Origin: Candidatus Latescibacterota bacterium
GTDB lineage: Bacteria > Latescibacterota > UBA2968
DNA length: 64,000 nt
NCBI GenBank assembly: GCA_022823725.1
Contig: JAJEHL010000002.1
Location: 1-64,000, forward strand
Direction of reading: 5' to 3'
The position numbers and the translations under genes were made by a program. Shown piece after piece: positions 37,140-45,996 of the stretch (position 1 is its first letter; every line of letters begins with the position of its first letter). The notes under the pieces are model-generated. The model worked only from the letters and a program-made list of their open reading frames with translations, was not told the DNA's origin and did no database searches.

Positions 37140-37502
37140 TCAAGAAATCGTGGTGCCCACTTTTGCAGGTGGCGCGTCGTGCCCAGCAGAGGCAGATAAC
37201 TGATCCAGCAACTTCTGTAACGACGCCTGGTCGGGGTTGTTCACATACTCCCAGAAATTGCCGGGCAACAATCCATCAACCAACGTTTTGTTGAGTTGCG
37301 CGATCACAAACCAGGTACCTGGCAAGTGATTGCGGAAAATCGCGCTGAGTTCCTGAGTGGTGAGGTTGGAGTTCAGGATGGCAGAGTAGGGAAACGGCGC
37401 AATCCAATCCCGGATCGCATCGGTGGTATTGAGCACTGCATGCACCCGTGCTTGGGGACATACCGAACTATATGTAAAAAGATAGGCTTTCATGAGACTC
37501 AT
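37140..37502 (-). CDS. Small SinR/Cas2-fold-like protein
   Basis: 120 residues from the ATG at 37502, which overlaps the TGA stop of the upstream gene (ATGA). A start nine bases later (MKAYLFTY) is also possible. The protein begins with a beta strand MKAYLFTYSS, has a segment NSNLTTQELSAIFRNHLPGT, a strand FVIAQLNKTL, and ends with GNFWEYV. The order resembles the SinR-annotated ferredoxin-fold proteins related to Cas2, but this is weak and there are no CRISPR elements nearby. Function unknown. Confidence 0.4.
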   Translation of the reverse strand: MSLMKAYLFTYSSVCPQARVHAVLNTTDAIRDWIAPFPYSAILNSNLTTQELSAIFRNHLPGTWFVIAQLNKTLVDGLLPGNFWEYVNNPDQASLQKLLDQLSASAGHDAPPAKVGTTIS

Positions 37503-37936
37503 TCCTCATCAGTATCGTTGGATGTAAGTGACCCTTCTCCTTGGGCTGACGCTTCAGGCTCAGGCAAATTGGGCGCAAGATCTGGGAGCGGAAGCTCGTC
37601 TGCAGACACTGGCTCTGGCAATTTCTTGGCCGCAATCATCTGCAACCGTGCGGTTTCATATCGGTATTCCTCGGACTGTAGCCGATCTGGGTCGTGCTTT
37701 GCAAATCGCCCATAGTGGCGAGTGTAGTTGAATATGAGCCACAATGCTACGAGCACACATGCGACGGTTATGACAGGAACGTCCTTGATCACAAGTATTG
37801 ACTCAAACAGCCAGGCAAAAAATAACAACACAGGGCTGAGCAAGAGTGGCAGAACCAATGGCCCCATGGCCGTGCCCCTCTTGACAATCAAGCCACCGAT
37901 TTCCTGTAGGCTGCTCAAGATGTTGTGAAACGACAA
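37499..37936 (-). CDS. Small membrane protein, unknown
   Basis: The 145-residue protein has two adjacent membrane helices (about residues 25-68) and a polar C-terminal tail rich in Pro, Glu and Asp ending SLTSNDTDEE. I know no family. It starts three bases before the SAM decarboxylase stop and its own stop overlaps the next gene by four bases (ATGA). The three genes speH, this and the SinR-like gene thus form a translationally coupled cluster. Confidence 0.55.
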   Translation of the reverse strand: MSFHNILSSLQEIGGLIVKRGTAMGPLVLPLLLSPVLLFFAWLFESILVIKDVPVITVACVLVALWLIFNYTRHYGRFAKHDPDRLQSEEYRYETARLQMIAAKKLPEPVSADELPLPDLAPNLPEPEASAQGEGSLTSNDTDEE

Positions 37937-37939
37937 TTG

Positions 37940-38335
37940 TCACCTCTCCAAGGTTGCCGCTGGGTCGGTCTTTACAGCCAATGAATCACCTTGCCCACGC
38001 TTGAATTGTCGCACTTCAATCCGCGTACATTGAAGTGCGCGCTTCAAGTGGGTCAAAGCGCGTCTCGGTCTGGTCTGCGTGCCACAGGTGAACAGATCAA
38101 CAGCAGCAAAACCCTGCTCTGGCCAGGTGTGGATGGTCAGGTGGCTCTCCTGAATGACCACAACACCCGATACACCGAAAGGCGAAAAGTGATGAAACAT
38201 ACTATTGATAACCGTGGCACCTGCGCGTTGGGCAGCTTCAATCATAACCTTTTCAAGCGCAGTGACATCATTGAGCAAATCGGCAGGACAGCCGTACAGA
38301 TCAACGAGCAGGTGTTTGCTCAGTGCATGGGACAT
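37940..38335 (-). CDS. speH: S-adenosylmethionine decarboxylase proenzyme
   Basis: The 131-residue protein matches the bacterial SpeH (class 1B) family. It has the self-cleavage site ESHLTIHTWPE, where S64 becomes the pyruvoyl group, with H69 and C84 as catalytic partners. The enzyme decarboxylates SAM to give the aminopropyl donor for spermidine. No spermidine synthase is adjacent; instead two small unknown genes follow. The TIM-barrel isomerase gene on the upstream side ends nine bases before the ATG. Confidence 0.95.
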   Translation of the reverse strand: MSHALSKHLLVDLYGCPADLLNDVTALEKVMIEAAQRAGATVINSMFHHFSPFGVSGVVVIQESHLTIHTWPEQGFAAVDLFTCGTQTRPRRALTHLKRALQCTRIEVRQFKRGQGDSLAVKTDPAATLER

Positions 38336-38343
38336 AGGCTCAT

Positions 38344-39114
38344 TCAGGATAGGATTTTTTCGACATATTCACGTGCAGCAGCGCAAGCCTGGACGGGTTC
38401 ACCCCAGGTGACTTTTTCCAGTTCAATGACGAGTTCACCATCATAACCCGCGCTTTTGAGAATACCGACAACATCTTCAAAAGGCAAATCTCCCTCGCCA
38501 AAAGGCACAGGTGTCTCCCCCTTCTGATCTCTCAGGTGAACAAGGCCAATGCGATCGGCAAAAGCTTCTGCAAAAGCGCACACATCAACACCTGCCGAGA
38601 GAAGATGCCCCGTATCCATCAACACCCTGGCGCGATCGGGAAGCTCGGGCAAAATGCCTTGATAATCTTCGATATTCTCGAATAAATTCCCCTTGTGGTT
38701 GCCTATGTTGAGGGTAAAATTGGGAATGCGCTCGAGCACGTGATTAATACCCGTAATAAAATCTTCACGCGCCTCCTCTGTGCGATCACCACCTTTGAGA
38801 TTGGCACACTGCAGCCGCAGAGCACGAGAAAGATGGATATCCCATTCGACCTGGCGCATATTGTATCCCAGACTGCGTTCGTCCTTACTGGAGTCGCGAC
38901 CCGTGATATTGCGAATATTGAGACCCGTGAGCGTAACGCCCGCATTGTCCAGACGCTCGCGCACCATACGCACCGACGTATTCGCATGAACGGGCGAACT
39001 CTCACTAAACGTGCGAAAAAGTTCAATGCGATTAAAACCCGCTGCTGTGGCAACGTTCAGGGCATCGGGCAAAAGCAAATCGGGACAAACTGTGGTGCTA
39101 AAAGTAAGTTGCAT
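38344..39114 (-). CDS. TIM-barrel sugar phosphate isomerase/epimerase
   Basis: The 256-residue protein belongs to the AP-endonuclease-2-type TIM barrel family. It opens with MQLTFSTTVCPDLLLPDALN and has the metal-ligand regions VLMDTGHLLSAGVD and LVHLRDQKGETPVPFGEGDL, followed by GYDGELVIELE. Such enzymes isomerise or epimerise sugars or their phosphates in the cytoplasm. No signal peptide. The ribosome-binding site is weak (GAGATACC). Its location beside the SAM decarboxylase seems incidental. Confidence 0.85.
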   Translation of the reverse strand: MQLTFSTTVCPDLLLPDALNVATAAGFNRIELFRTFSESSPVHANTSVRMVRERLDNAGVTLTGLNIRNITGRDSSKDERSLGYNMRQVEWDIHLSRALRLQCANLKGGDRTEEAREDFITGINHVLERIPNFTLNIGNHKGNLFENIEDYQGILPELPDRARVLMDTGHLLSAGVDVCAFAEAFADRIGLVHLRDQKGETPVPFGEGDLPFEDVVGILKSAGYDGELVIELEKVTWGEPVQACAAAREYVEKILS

Positions 39115-39170
39115 AAGGTATCTCGATAAAAAAAATTGTCAGTAATCAGGTCCGCCCTTCCCCTCACATC

Positions 39171-39524
39171 TCACCTGAGATAAAGCACAACATCATCACC
39201 CTCGGCTTCCACGTGGTAGGTACGCACACGCAAATCGTCATCCGTAATAGATTTGCCAGTCTTCAGATCAAATTCCCAGTTGTGCCAGGGGCATTTGATA
39301 ATCTCGTTTTCGCGTTCATGGCCGATATTGGTCTCGCCCTCCCAAACGACAAGGGGACGCACGCGCCCCTTGCAGATCGGACCCAGGCGGTGAGGGCAAA
39401 TATTGCGCAGGGCATACAGATTGCCATCCACATTGAGAATACCGATCTCCCGGTTATTAACCGTCACAATTTTGCGCTCGCCGGGAGGCAGATCCGCTAT
39501 TTTCGCTACCCTGTGTTTCGACAT
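39171..39524 (-). CDS. Rieske [2Fe-2S] protein
   Basis: The 117-residue small Rieske protein has the cluster ligands C43 and H45 in NICPHRLGPI and C78 and H81 in KCPWHNWEFD, with a longer gap between the two halves than in dioxygenase ferredoxins. It may carry electrons for an oxygenase or bind a cluster in a regulatory role. It overlaps the upstream amidohydrolase stop by one base (TAATG), so both are made together. Confidence 0.9.
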   Translation of the reverse strand: MSKHRVAKIADLPPGERKIVTVNNREIGILNVDGNLYALRNICPHRLGPICKGRVRPLVVWEGETNIGHERENEIIKCPWHNWEFDLKTGKSITDDDLRVRTYHVEAEGDDVVLYLR

Positions 39525-40636
39525 TAGAAAAACCCAAGTACCTCAGCGGCATTCTCGCCCATAATTCGCTTCTTCAGATCGGGATCGATATTGCGAAGGA
39601 CATGGCCTGGCTCATCCCAATCCCAATGTGGATAGTCACTGGCGAAAATGAGGGTATCTTCCGCGTGCATCCAGCGCAAATACGTCTCCAGATCTTCTTT
39701 CCCCCCGGGTATATCGGGCATGGGTTGCGTACCCAGGCGGATGTGCTCGCGGATATACTCGCTGGGCAGGCGTTTGACCCACGGCGTGTAGTCGCGCAGC
39801 GCGCGCCAATCGAGATCGAGGTGCCACATAAGACCCGGCAGCCAGAAAGTATCCATCTCTACAAAAATAAAGTGCAAATTCTGGAATTTCTCAAACACGC
39901 CCTCCACAACGAGACTCGTGACATGAGCCTGTGCAATTTGGGGCCGTGCCATACGCATCTCGAGATAATAGGTGGGATATCCCGCAGCAGTGGGCGGTGC
40001 TGCAAGACCAGCACCTTCAGCCCCGAAATGAACCGAAACGGGCAATCCGTGTCTTTCACAGGCTTCGTAAATGGGATGGTAGTGGCGGTTGCCAAAAGGC
40101 ATGCGGGCACCCGCGGGCATCATAACCTGCACAAAATCCGGATCGGGACCCAGGCGATCAATCTCCTCTACCGCGAGTTGCGGATCTACAGGACAGATAT
40201 GAATCGAAGCCCGAAACCGCGGGTCGGCGCTGATCCAGTGGTCTTTTGTCCAATCGTTAAAAGCACTGCAATAAGCCGATGCGTAATCCGGGTTGTTGTG
40301 AACGGCTGCTGCATAAGGTCCTCCCGTGAGAACCGCGTAATCTATATCATACACATCGAGATGCTTCTCAATACAAACTTGCGGCTGATGGGAGGGATTT
40401 TGCTTTGGATCTTCCCACAGATCTTTTCGCGCACCGCCTCCCGGCATATTTGTATATCCGAGTCTTGGCATCATCGTCCCAAAATCTTTGATATACTCGA
40501 CAAAGTGACGCGGCATATACGGATAGAGCGCATCGCCTTTGCCCGGCGAATGATGCACATCGCAATCTACAATCTTCATTTTTGTAAGAGCATTAGCTCT
40601 GCCATTTGTACGCGGGACAGTTTCTGTAGCAGACAT
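39524..40636 (-). CDS. Amidohydrolase family 2 (decarboxylase-like)
   Basis: The start is the ATG at 40636 (MSATETVPRTNGRANALTKM) with GGAGG five bases upstream, giving 370 residues. The metal-dependent hydrolase fold shows KIVDCDVHHSPGKG near the start, VSVHFGAEGAG in the middle, and FASDYPHWDWD near the end. It resembles amidohydrolases of the ACMSD (aminocarboxymuconate semialdehyde decarboxylase) type, often found with Rieske oxygenases for aromatic acids. The stop codon is shared with the Rieske start by one base. The substrate is unknown. Confidence 0.85.
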   Translation of the reverse strand: MSATETVPRTNGRANALTKMKIVDCDVHHSPGKGDALYPYMPRHFVEYIKDFGTMMPRLGYTNMPGGGARKDLWEDPKQNPSHQPQVCIEKHLDVYDIDYAVLTGGPYAAAVHNNPDYASAYCSAFNDWTKDHWISADPRFRASIHICPVDPQLAVEEIDRLGPDPDFVQVMMPAGARMPFGNRHYHPIYEACERHGLPVSVHFGAEGAGLAAPPTAAGYPTYYLEMRMARPQIAQAHVTSLVVEGVFEKFQNLHFIFVEMDTFWLPGLMWHLDLDWRALRDYTPWVKRLPSEYIREHIRLGTQPMPDIPGGKEDLETYLRWMHAEDTLIFASDYPHWDWDEPGHVLRNIDPDLKKRIMGENAAEVLGFF

Positions 40637-40692
40637 CGCAGCCTCCATAAGTGATGGTCAGGAGAATAGATTACTTCCTTTTGAATGTCAAG

Positions 40693-41439
40693 TCAAACAA
40701 TATCAAACGTGCGGGCCACCACCCAGTCGGGCCTGGGATTTTCTACCGCACGGGGCTTGTTGGATATGGCATTGTAAGCGATGATAAATGTCTTGCGGGG
40801 CAACGGCGACATGTTATGACCTGATCCATGCACGATATTGCAATCAAAAAACAGCACATCGCCCGGTTTTCCCGTGATGTGCTCAATATCTTCTTCGCAG
40901 ATTTTTTCTTTCAAAGTATCTGTATCAATGCACCACTGCTTATAGCTCGTCGTAACCGTGTCCGCATAGTGCTCCTGCCGCCCCCATTTATGGGACCCCG
41001 ATACCACCATCAAACAACCGTTATTGAGCGTGGCCCGATCCAGAAAAACCATAGCGGATACCAGACGCGGACCAACCCCATCCCACATCCAGTACCCATA
41101 GTCCTGATGCCACAGCCAGACCGTGCCCTCAAACGCATCCTTGACATTGAGTTTCGAGTGCCAAACATACACATCGTCTTTGAGAATCTGCCGAACCGGA
41201 TACAGTATTTTCGGATAACTAATAAGCTCCTGAAACGCATCAATACTCCGATGGGCGAGATAAACCTGACGTACAGCCCCACCGCGCTCGCGTTCCCGAT
41301 GCAACCCGTCGTTCTCCCCATTGAGCAAAAGCGGAACATCGCTATTGAGTGCATCAACCTCATCGGATGAAAGCAAACCGGGCATAAAGAGATAGCCCTG
41401 TTCATCGTATTGTGCGAGCTGTTCCTCTGTCCACCTCAT
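40693..41439 (-). CDS. Phytanoyl-CoA dioxygenase family protein
   Basis: The start is the ATG at 41439 (MRWTEEQLAQYDEQGYLFMP) with GGGAG upstream, giving 248 residues; longer upstream reading overlaps the neighbouring gene and is rejected. The Fe(II)/2-oxoglutarate site is visible as H-x-D in WHQDYGYWMWDG and a distal H in CNIVHGSGHNMS. The Arg at FIIAYN region likely binds 2-oxoglutarate. Such enzymes hydroxylate a wide range of small molecules, including ectoine. The neighbouring gene on the 3' side is an amidohydrolase; the upstream gene is an S55 peptidase. Confidence 0.9.
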   Translation of the reverse strand: MRWTEEQLAQYDEQGYLFMPGLLSSDEVDALNSDVPLLLNGENDGLHRERERGGAVRQVYLAHRSIDAFQELISYPKILYPVRQILKDDVYVWHSKLNVKDAFEGTVWLWHQDYGYWMWDGVGPRLVSAMVFLDRATLNNGCLMVVSGSHKWGRQEHYADTVTTSYKQWCIDTDTLKEKICEEDIEHITGKPGDVLFFDCNIVHGSGHNMSPLPRKTFIIAYNAISNKPRAVENPRPDWVVARTFDIV

Positions 41440-41458
41440 GAGTAACTCCCGGGTATTG

Positions 41459-43438
41459 TTAATTCCCAACCACGCGTATCTGAAGCGTTTGAGACCCTTC
41501 CAAAAATAAATCGACATCTTTCTCCATAGAAACAGGAGCAGTCGTGTTCTGACTACCGAAAAAATCGGTTGGGCTACCGAAAAAATCAGGCGGTAGATCA
41601 CTTTCCTCACCTGACGTTACAAATGTCAAACGCGCCATTAAAATAACATTTTCATCTATTCCATTCACGCGAACAAAAAAATCTTCGAGCGTTTCATCAC
41701 GCCCAACAGGCTCAAAAAATCCAAAAGGATCGCTACCTCCTCCACCGGAATCTGGCCCTAATGTTGCAGCAGAACCCACTTCGAGTTGGTAAACACCTGC
41801 AGGAAGCGTATCGGGTATGCTAAATGCCATCTCGATTTCCCGATCCTCACGCCGCCCCACGCGCAGCGAAGTCGCAACAGAAAACGCACTCCCGGCACTG
41901 ATAATCGTATCCGCAGCAACACCTACTATCTTTGCAAAACGAGATTCGGGCAATATATCAATATGAATCTCGGCCTCGCGCATCTGTACGGCGTAATCAT
42001 CCCTTGTCATGAGTTGTGAGAGTATCTCACCCAGGTCGGCAGAGGCATTAAAAATTAAAGACAAAAGCTCTCCTTCTGGCTCTGCATAAAGCCGAGAGCG
42101 AGCCAGCATTGAATCTGTTTCCACAAAAGAAATATCCGTCCTTACGCGCACACTGTGATTTGGCTCGTTTTCAACCCGATTAACCAGAGGCGAGATCAAA
42201 GCCTCCGCAACGAGACCGGCTGTCGTATATGGATCAAGAGTCGCCAATCTGTGCGTAAGCTCAAGCACCTGCCCCGAAGAAAACGTATATATGCTCTTGA
42301 CAGGCATCAATTCTGGTCCCTCGCCAAGCACACCGCGAACCGCGGGCAAACGGTCTTCAGTTAGCGTCCCCTGCACAGTTGGATTCAGCGTTGCAAACTT
42401 AAACGGCGCAGAGAGATTGGATATTGGACCGAGCACCACTGCTTCTATGATAGGCAGTTCGACCATCCCCACACCATCCATCGGATGTCCAAAACCATAT
42501 ATCCGATTGCCATCGAGGTATGATACAGTTCCCAACGCGGCAATCGTAACCTCACCCAGCATCAAACCAACCGCGAGTGGCCTACCCGCCTCAAAACTAT
42601 CCTGATTTTGTGCGGCTCTCCCGGCTGGCGTCAACTCACTCTGAAAGGACGAATCAGATAGCTGGTATGCAGGATTGAATCCCGTACCCAGCAGGGGAAT
42701 AGTCAGAGGTTTAATACCGTTCCCCTCCCAAGTAGCCAGGCGCTTAGTCAATGGAATCGCGCCCTTATTGCCAATCACCCATTCTATCGGCGTTGCAAAA
42801 AAGTAGTACGGCGGGCTATCCTGTGAATTAAAACCATACGCAATAGCACCCCATGTACCATGCTCAGTGAAAATGGGAGAACCACTCATACCCCTGGCAA
42901 TTCCCCCAAGCTGTATCAAAACGGGATCGGAAGCTTCAACCATATAAACAGGCATTGGCGGCAAAAAATCGTCAACCACCTCAATGAACGTCATTTCGAG
43001 ATCTGCAAGCTGTCCATTGGCAAATTCGGTCCGCATGAATACAGGCGTGCCTACAGGCATAGAACGAACCGCATCAACCGAAACAATGGATGAAAGATCC
43101 CAGGGCTTTAATTCCCCTGTTGGACGCACAATATCTTCTGTGTCATTCACAAACACTGCTTTACCAAAGTGCTCGACAAATAACAGAAAATCGTTAAAAG
43201 CAATCTCGCCATCACCATTCAGATCGTACCTGAATTCATACGCCGCATCGCCACGACTGAACCCGAACTTATCTACAAATTGCAAAAAGTCGGGAAAATC
43301 GACAACACCGCTTCCATCAAAATCTGGATTGAAGCCTGATTGTAACGCGCTCTGAAGGGGTTGAATCAAAAGAAAAATGGATAGACTTGCAAAGATCAAA
43401 ACCTGCGCCAAGCAGGTGTAGAATCGCCGTTTCCGCAT
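41459..43438 (-). CDS. SpoIVB-type S55 peptidase with dockerin-like repeats
   Basis: The 659-residue protein has a signal peptide (1-34). Two dockerin-like calcium-loop repeats follow (DFDGSGVVDFPDFLQFVDKF at 39-58; DLNGDGEIAFNDFLLFVEHF at 72-91). An S55 peptidase domain then appears with IARGMSGSPIFTEHGTWGAI, whose GMSGSPI is the SpoIVB catalytic Ser motif, and a second half with LDGNRIYGFGHPMDGVG. SpoIVB cleaves regulatory proteins in sporulating Firmicutes; this Gram-negative bacterium has no sporulation genes in the window. The same FPDFLQF module is in the protein at 24585-26372. GAGAGGA lies eight bases before the ATG. A secreted role is likely; the target is unknown. Confidence 0.8.
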   Translation of the reverse strand: MRKRRFYTCLAQVLIFASLSIFLLIQPLQSALQSGFNPDFDGSGVVDFPDFLQFVDKFGFSRGDAAYEFRYDLNGDGEIAFNDFLLFVEHFGKAVFVNDTEDIVRPTGELKPWDLSSIVSVDAVRSMPVGTPVFMRTEFANGQLADLEMTFIEVVDDFLPPMPVYMVEASDPVLIQLGGIARGMSGSPIFTEHGTWGAIAYGFNSQDSPPYYFFATPIEWVIGNKGAIPLTKRLATWEGNGIKPLTIPLLGTGFNPAYQLSDSSFQSELTPAGRAAQNQDSFEAGRPLAVGLMLGEVTIAALGTVSYLDGNRIYGFGHPMDGVGMVELPIIEAVVLGPISNLSAPFKFATLNPTVQGTLTEDRLPAVRGVLGEGPELMPVKSIYTFSSGQVLELTHRLATLDPYTTAGLVAEALISPLVNRVENEPNHSVRVRTDISFVETDSMLARSRLYAEPEGELLSLIFNASADLGEILSQLMTRDDYAVQMREAEIHIDILPESRFAKIVGVAADTIISAGSAFSVATSLRVGRREDREIEMAFSIPDTLPAGVYQLEVGSAATLGPDSGGGGSDPFGFFEPVGRDETLEDFFVRVNGIDENVILMARLTFVTSGEESDLPPDFFGSPTDFFGSQNTTAPVSMEKDVDLFLEGSQTLQIRVVGN

Positions 43439-43506
43439 TGGTTTTTTCCTCTCATTGGATTTTAGAATTATTTTGAACTATATCCCAATCACACACTTCA
43501 AACAGA

Positions 43507-43744
43507 CGCGATGTGTGACTTTAAAATCGCCACAGAATAATGCCGACAAATAGACATAAGAAAAGCCTGCCCCCCGTATGAAAGCACTACGGGGCTGGCT
43601 CTGCATGATTTTGAGCAGGGGTCAAAAACACTGGATTGCGGCTAACCCCCTGCCGCAATGACGGCTCTAAAATCCTTATTTTGCTAACTGCTGACCACTG
43701 ATTGCTTGTTTTTTTTATCATTATTCTAAAGTCACACATGACGT
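43507..43744. mobile_element. Small inverted-repeat element, copy 1
   Basis: Inverted ends CGCGATGTGTGACTTTAA and (reverse complement) ACGTCATGTGTGACTTTA bound this 238-base element. It is flanked by a 10-base direct repeat TTCAAACAGA (43497-43506 and 43745-43754). Inside are two hairpins, 43572-43578 with 43588-43594 and a palindrome around ATTGCGGC/GCCGCAAT (about 43635-43659). No transposase is encoded, so it is a MITE-like element. It fills most of the gap between the S55 peptidase (upstream end 43438) and the glutamine cyclotransferase (43796). Confidence 0.75.
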
Positions 43745-43795
43745 TTCAAACAGATTACATCATACCTACCTCCCCTCTCCCCCAGCCTTTCACCA

Positions 43796-44641
43796 TTACT
43801 GAACAAGTTTAATTTCAAATAATTTGGGCCACCACTTGCCCGTAACAAAAATGCGGTCAGTCGCGGTATCATAAGCAATGCCATTGAGCACACCAACGCG
43901 GTGGTGCAAGCGATCGGCTTGAGAGAGAATACCCGCGAGATTGATCCATCCCGTAATCCTACCACTTTTGGGATCAATGCGGGCAATGCGGTCGGTTTGC
44001 CATACATTGGCAAAAATTTGTCCCTTGATATATTCAAGCTCGTTGAGATAATGAACGGGACCCGTGCTATCGGTCACTTCGATACGCCCAACTTCTCTAA
44101 ATGTATTGGGATCCCGAAAATAAATAATATTCGTACCATCGCTCATAATCAGCTTTTCGCCATCGTGAGTAAGCCCCCAACCCTCCGTAGAATATGTAAA
44201 TTGGACCTGTAATTCAAATGTGTCTTTGTCGTACACAAAACATATACCCGATTTCCACGTAAGTTGATACAGACGATCGCCAAAAATCGCGACACCCTCG
44301 CCAAAAAAATTGGGAGCAATACTTTCTTGTGTCAAAACTGCGCCTGTAGAAGGCATAACCTTGCGAATCGTTGAAGCACCGTATTGTCCGGTACCCTCGT
44401 AAAAAAAACCATCTTCAAAAACCAACCCTTGAGTAAACGCATTGGGATCGTGTAAATAGGTATTGACAATAGTATAGGTATAGATAGACGGAAGCGTGGA
44501 TTCAGAAGAAGAGGAATCTGCACCCGGAAGAGGCGGCGTCTGTTTGCACATCGTAAAAAAGAATATGCACCAACAAATACAAAAAACGCGCACACATCTC
44601 TTGGCATTGGCAATCAATGGCTTAATCCCAAAAATTTTCAT
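43796..44641 (-). CDS. Glutaminyl-peptide cyclotransferase
   Basis: The start is taken at 44641 (MKIFGIKPLIANAKRCVRVF), giving 281 residues; a GTG eight codons upstream is possible and no strong ribosome-binding site is seen. It has an N-terminal membrane segment with cysteines (CICWCIFFFTMCKQ). The plant-type glutaminyl cyclase beta-propeller has IVNTYLHDPNAFTQGLVFED, then EGVAIFGDRLYQLTWKSGIC and YLNELEYIKGQIFANVWQTD. These enzymes form pyroglutamate on peptide N-termini. Next to a secreted S55 peptidase, it may modify exported proteins. Confidence 0.9.
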   Translation of the reverse strand: MKIFGIKPLIANAKRCVRVFCICWCIFFFTMCKQTPPLPGADSSSSESTLPSIYTYTIVNTYLHDPNAFTQGLVFEDGFFYEGTGQYGASTIRKVMPSTGAVLTQESIAPNFFGEGVAIFGDRLYQLTWKSGICFVYDKDTFELQVQFTYSTEGWGLTHDGEKLIMSDGTNIIYFRDPNTFREVGRIEVTDSTGPVHYLNELEYIKGQIFANVWQTDRIARIDPKSGRITGWINLAGILSQADRLHHRVGVLNGIAYDTATDRIFVTGKWWPKLFEIKLVQ

Positions 44642-44738
44642 CTGTTTGGACGGTTGGCGCAACACTTGTTAAATATACGATTATGACACATAATACTCAA
44701 GTAGATGAATATCCAAAAAACGCGAATGGAGGTTAGTT

Positions 44739-45989
44739 ATGGCCGAAGGTAAATTCGACCTGCTGTTGAAAGGCGGGCGGGTAATTGATCCCGCCAATAA
44801 GATAAATGGATTATGCGATGTGGGAATTGCAAATGGGAAAATTGCAAAGGTAGAAGCGGATATCGCTGCAGAAGAAGCAGACCATGTGGTAGATGTGTCA
44901 GATCTGATAGTAACGCCCGGGTTAATCGACATTCACATCCACGCCTACTTCACCCGAGCATCAGGAGAGGGCCTCTTCAGTTCAAGCCTGAATCCAGACG
45001 CACATTTTCCACATTCTGGCGTAACAACATGCGTAGATACGGGCACCGCGGGATGCGAAGAAATAGCGCATTTTCGCCAAACCGTCATGGAACAGGCAAA
45101 AACACGAGTACTGGCTTATGTAAATATTTCTGCACCCGGTATGGGCGCGCCCGAGCAGGATATCCGGACCTTTGACGTAGATGGCGCGGCAAAAGCCGCC
45201 CTCGAACACAGCGAAGTCGTCGTCGGCATCAAAACAGCACATTATTGGACAAGCGCACCATTTGACGACATGCATCCGCCCTGGGAATCGGTTGAAAAAG
45301 CAGTAGAAGCCGGCGATGGATGTGGTATGCCCGTCATGGTCGATTTTTGGCCGCGTCCCGAACGGCCCTATCCCGCACTGATTCTCGAAAAACTCCGTCC
45401 AGGCGATATTCACACCCATGTTTATGCGAGGCAATTCCCCGTAGTAGATGACAACGGAAACGTCCAGCCGTATATGTTTGAAGCCAGACAACGCGGAATC
45501 TGGTTTGACCTGGGACACGGCGCCGCGAGCTTCTGGTATCGAAACGGCGCGCGAGCCATTGCCAATGGATTTGCCCCCGACTCTATCAGCACAGACCTGC
45601 ACATGGGCAATATTGCTGGTACCGTATTCAGCATGCAAGACACCATGTCAAAATGCCTGGCAATGGGCATGACCCTCGAAGACGTAATTTACAGATCAAC
45701 CGCGACGCCAGCGCGCGCAATCGGACGCCCGGAATTGGGCACACTATCGGTAGGAGCAGAGGCGGATATTGCAGTACTCGCCCTCGAAACGGGAAACTTC
45801 TCATTTCAAGACTGCGGCTATACGCGAATAGATACCGATCAACGCCTGATCTGCAGGCTCACAATTCGCAATGGACAGATCATTTTTGATCGAGATGCAC
45901 GCACCGTCCCCCATTGGGAAGACGCGCCCCCCGAATACTGGCCGGTAACTGAAACCCCCGTCAGGGTCCCCAGATTGTGGCGGGCATAA
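44739..45989 (+). CDS. Amidohydrolase/deacetylase (dihydroorotase-like)
   Basis: The 416-residue protein starts with KFDLLLKGGRVIDPANKING and has the metal site LIDIHIHAYF (H-x-H), a carboxylated-Lys candidate in VGIKTAHYW, IHTHVYARQF (His) and ISTDLHMG (Asp). It fits the amidohydrolase/deacetylase group related to dihydroorotase, whose substrates are often N-acyl amino acids or cyclic imides. GGAGG precedes the ATG. It is the only plus-strand gene between two minus-strand genes in this area. The substrate is unknown. Confidence 0.9.
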   Translation: MAEGKFDLLLKGGRVIDPANKINGLCDVGIANGKIAKVEADIAAEEADHVVDVSDLIVTPGLIDIHIHAYFTRASGEGLFSSSLNPDAHFPHSGVTTCVDTGTAGCEEIAHFRQTVMEQAKTRVLAYVNISAPGMGAPEQDIRTFDVDGAAKAALEHSEVVVGIKTAHYWTSAPFDDMHPPWESVEKAVEAGDGCGMPVMVDFWPRPERPYPALILEKLRPGDIHTHVYARQFPVVDDNGNVQPYMFEARQRGIWFDLGHGAASFWYRNGARAIANGFAPDSISTDLHMGNIAGTVFSMQDTMSKCLAMGMTLEDVIYRSTATPARAIGRPELGTLSVGAEADIAVLALETGNFSFQDCGYTRIDTDQRLICRLTIRNGQIIFDRDARTVPHWEDAPPEYWPVTETPVRVPRLWRA

Positions 45990-45996
45990 GTAAACG

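Noticed and set aside
37140-37502. A CRISPR Cas2
   Set aside because: Resemblance to Cas2-fold proteins is weak, no Cas1 or repeat array exists in the window, and its neighbours are polyamine genes.
41440-41610. A 57-codon N-terminal extension of the PhyH gene
   Set aside because: It reads into the S55 peptidase gene in another frame; GGGAG precedes the ATG at 41439.
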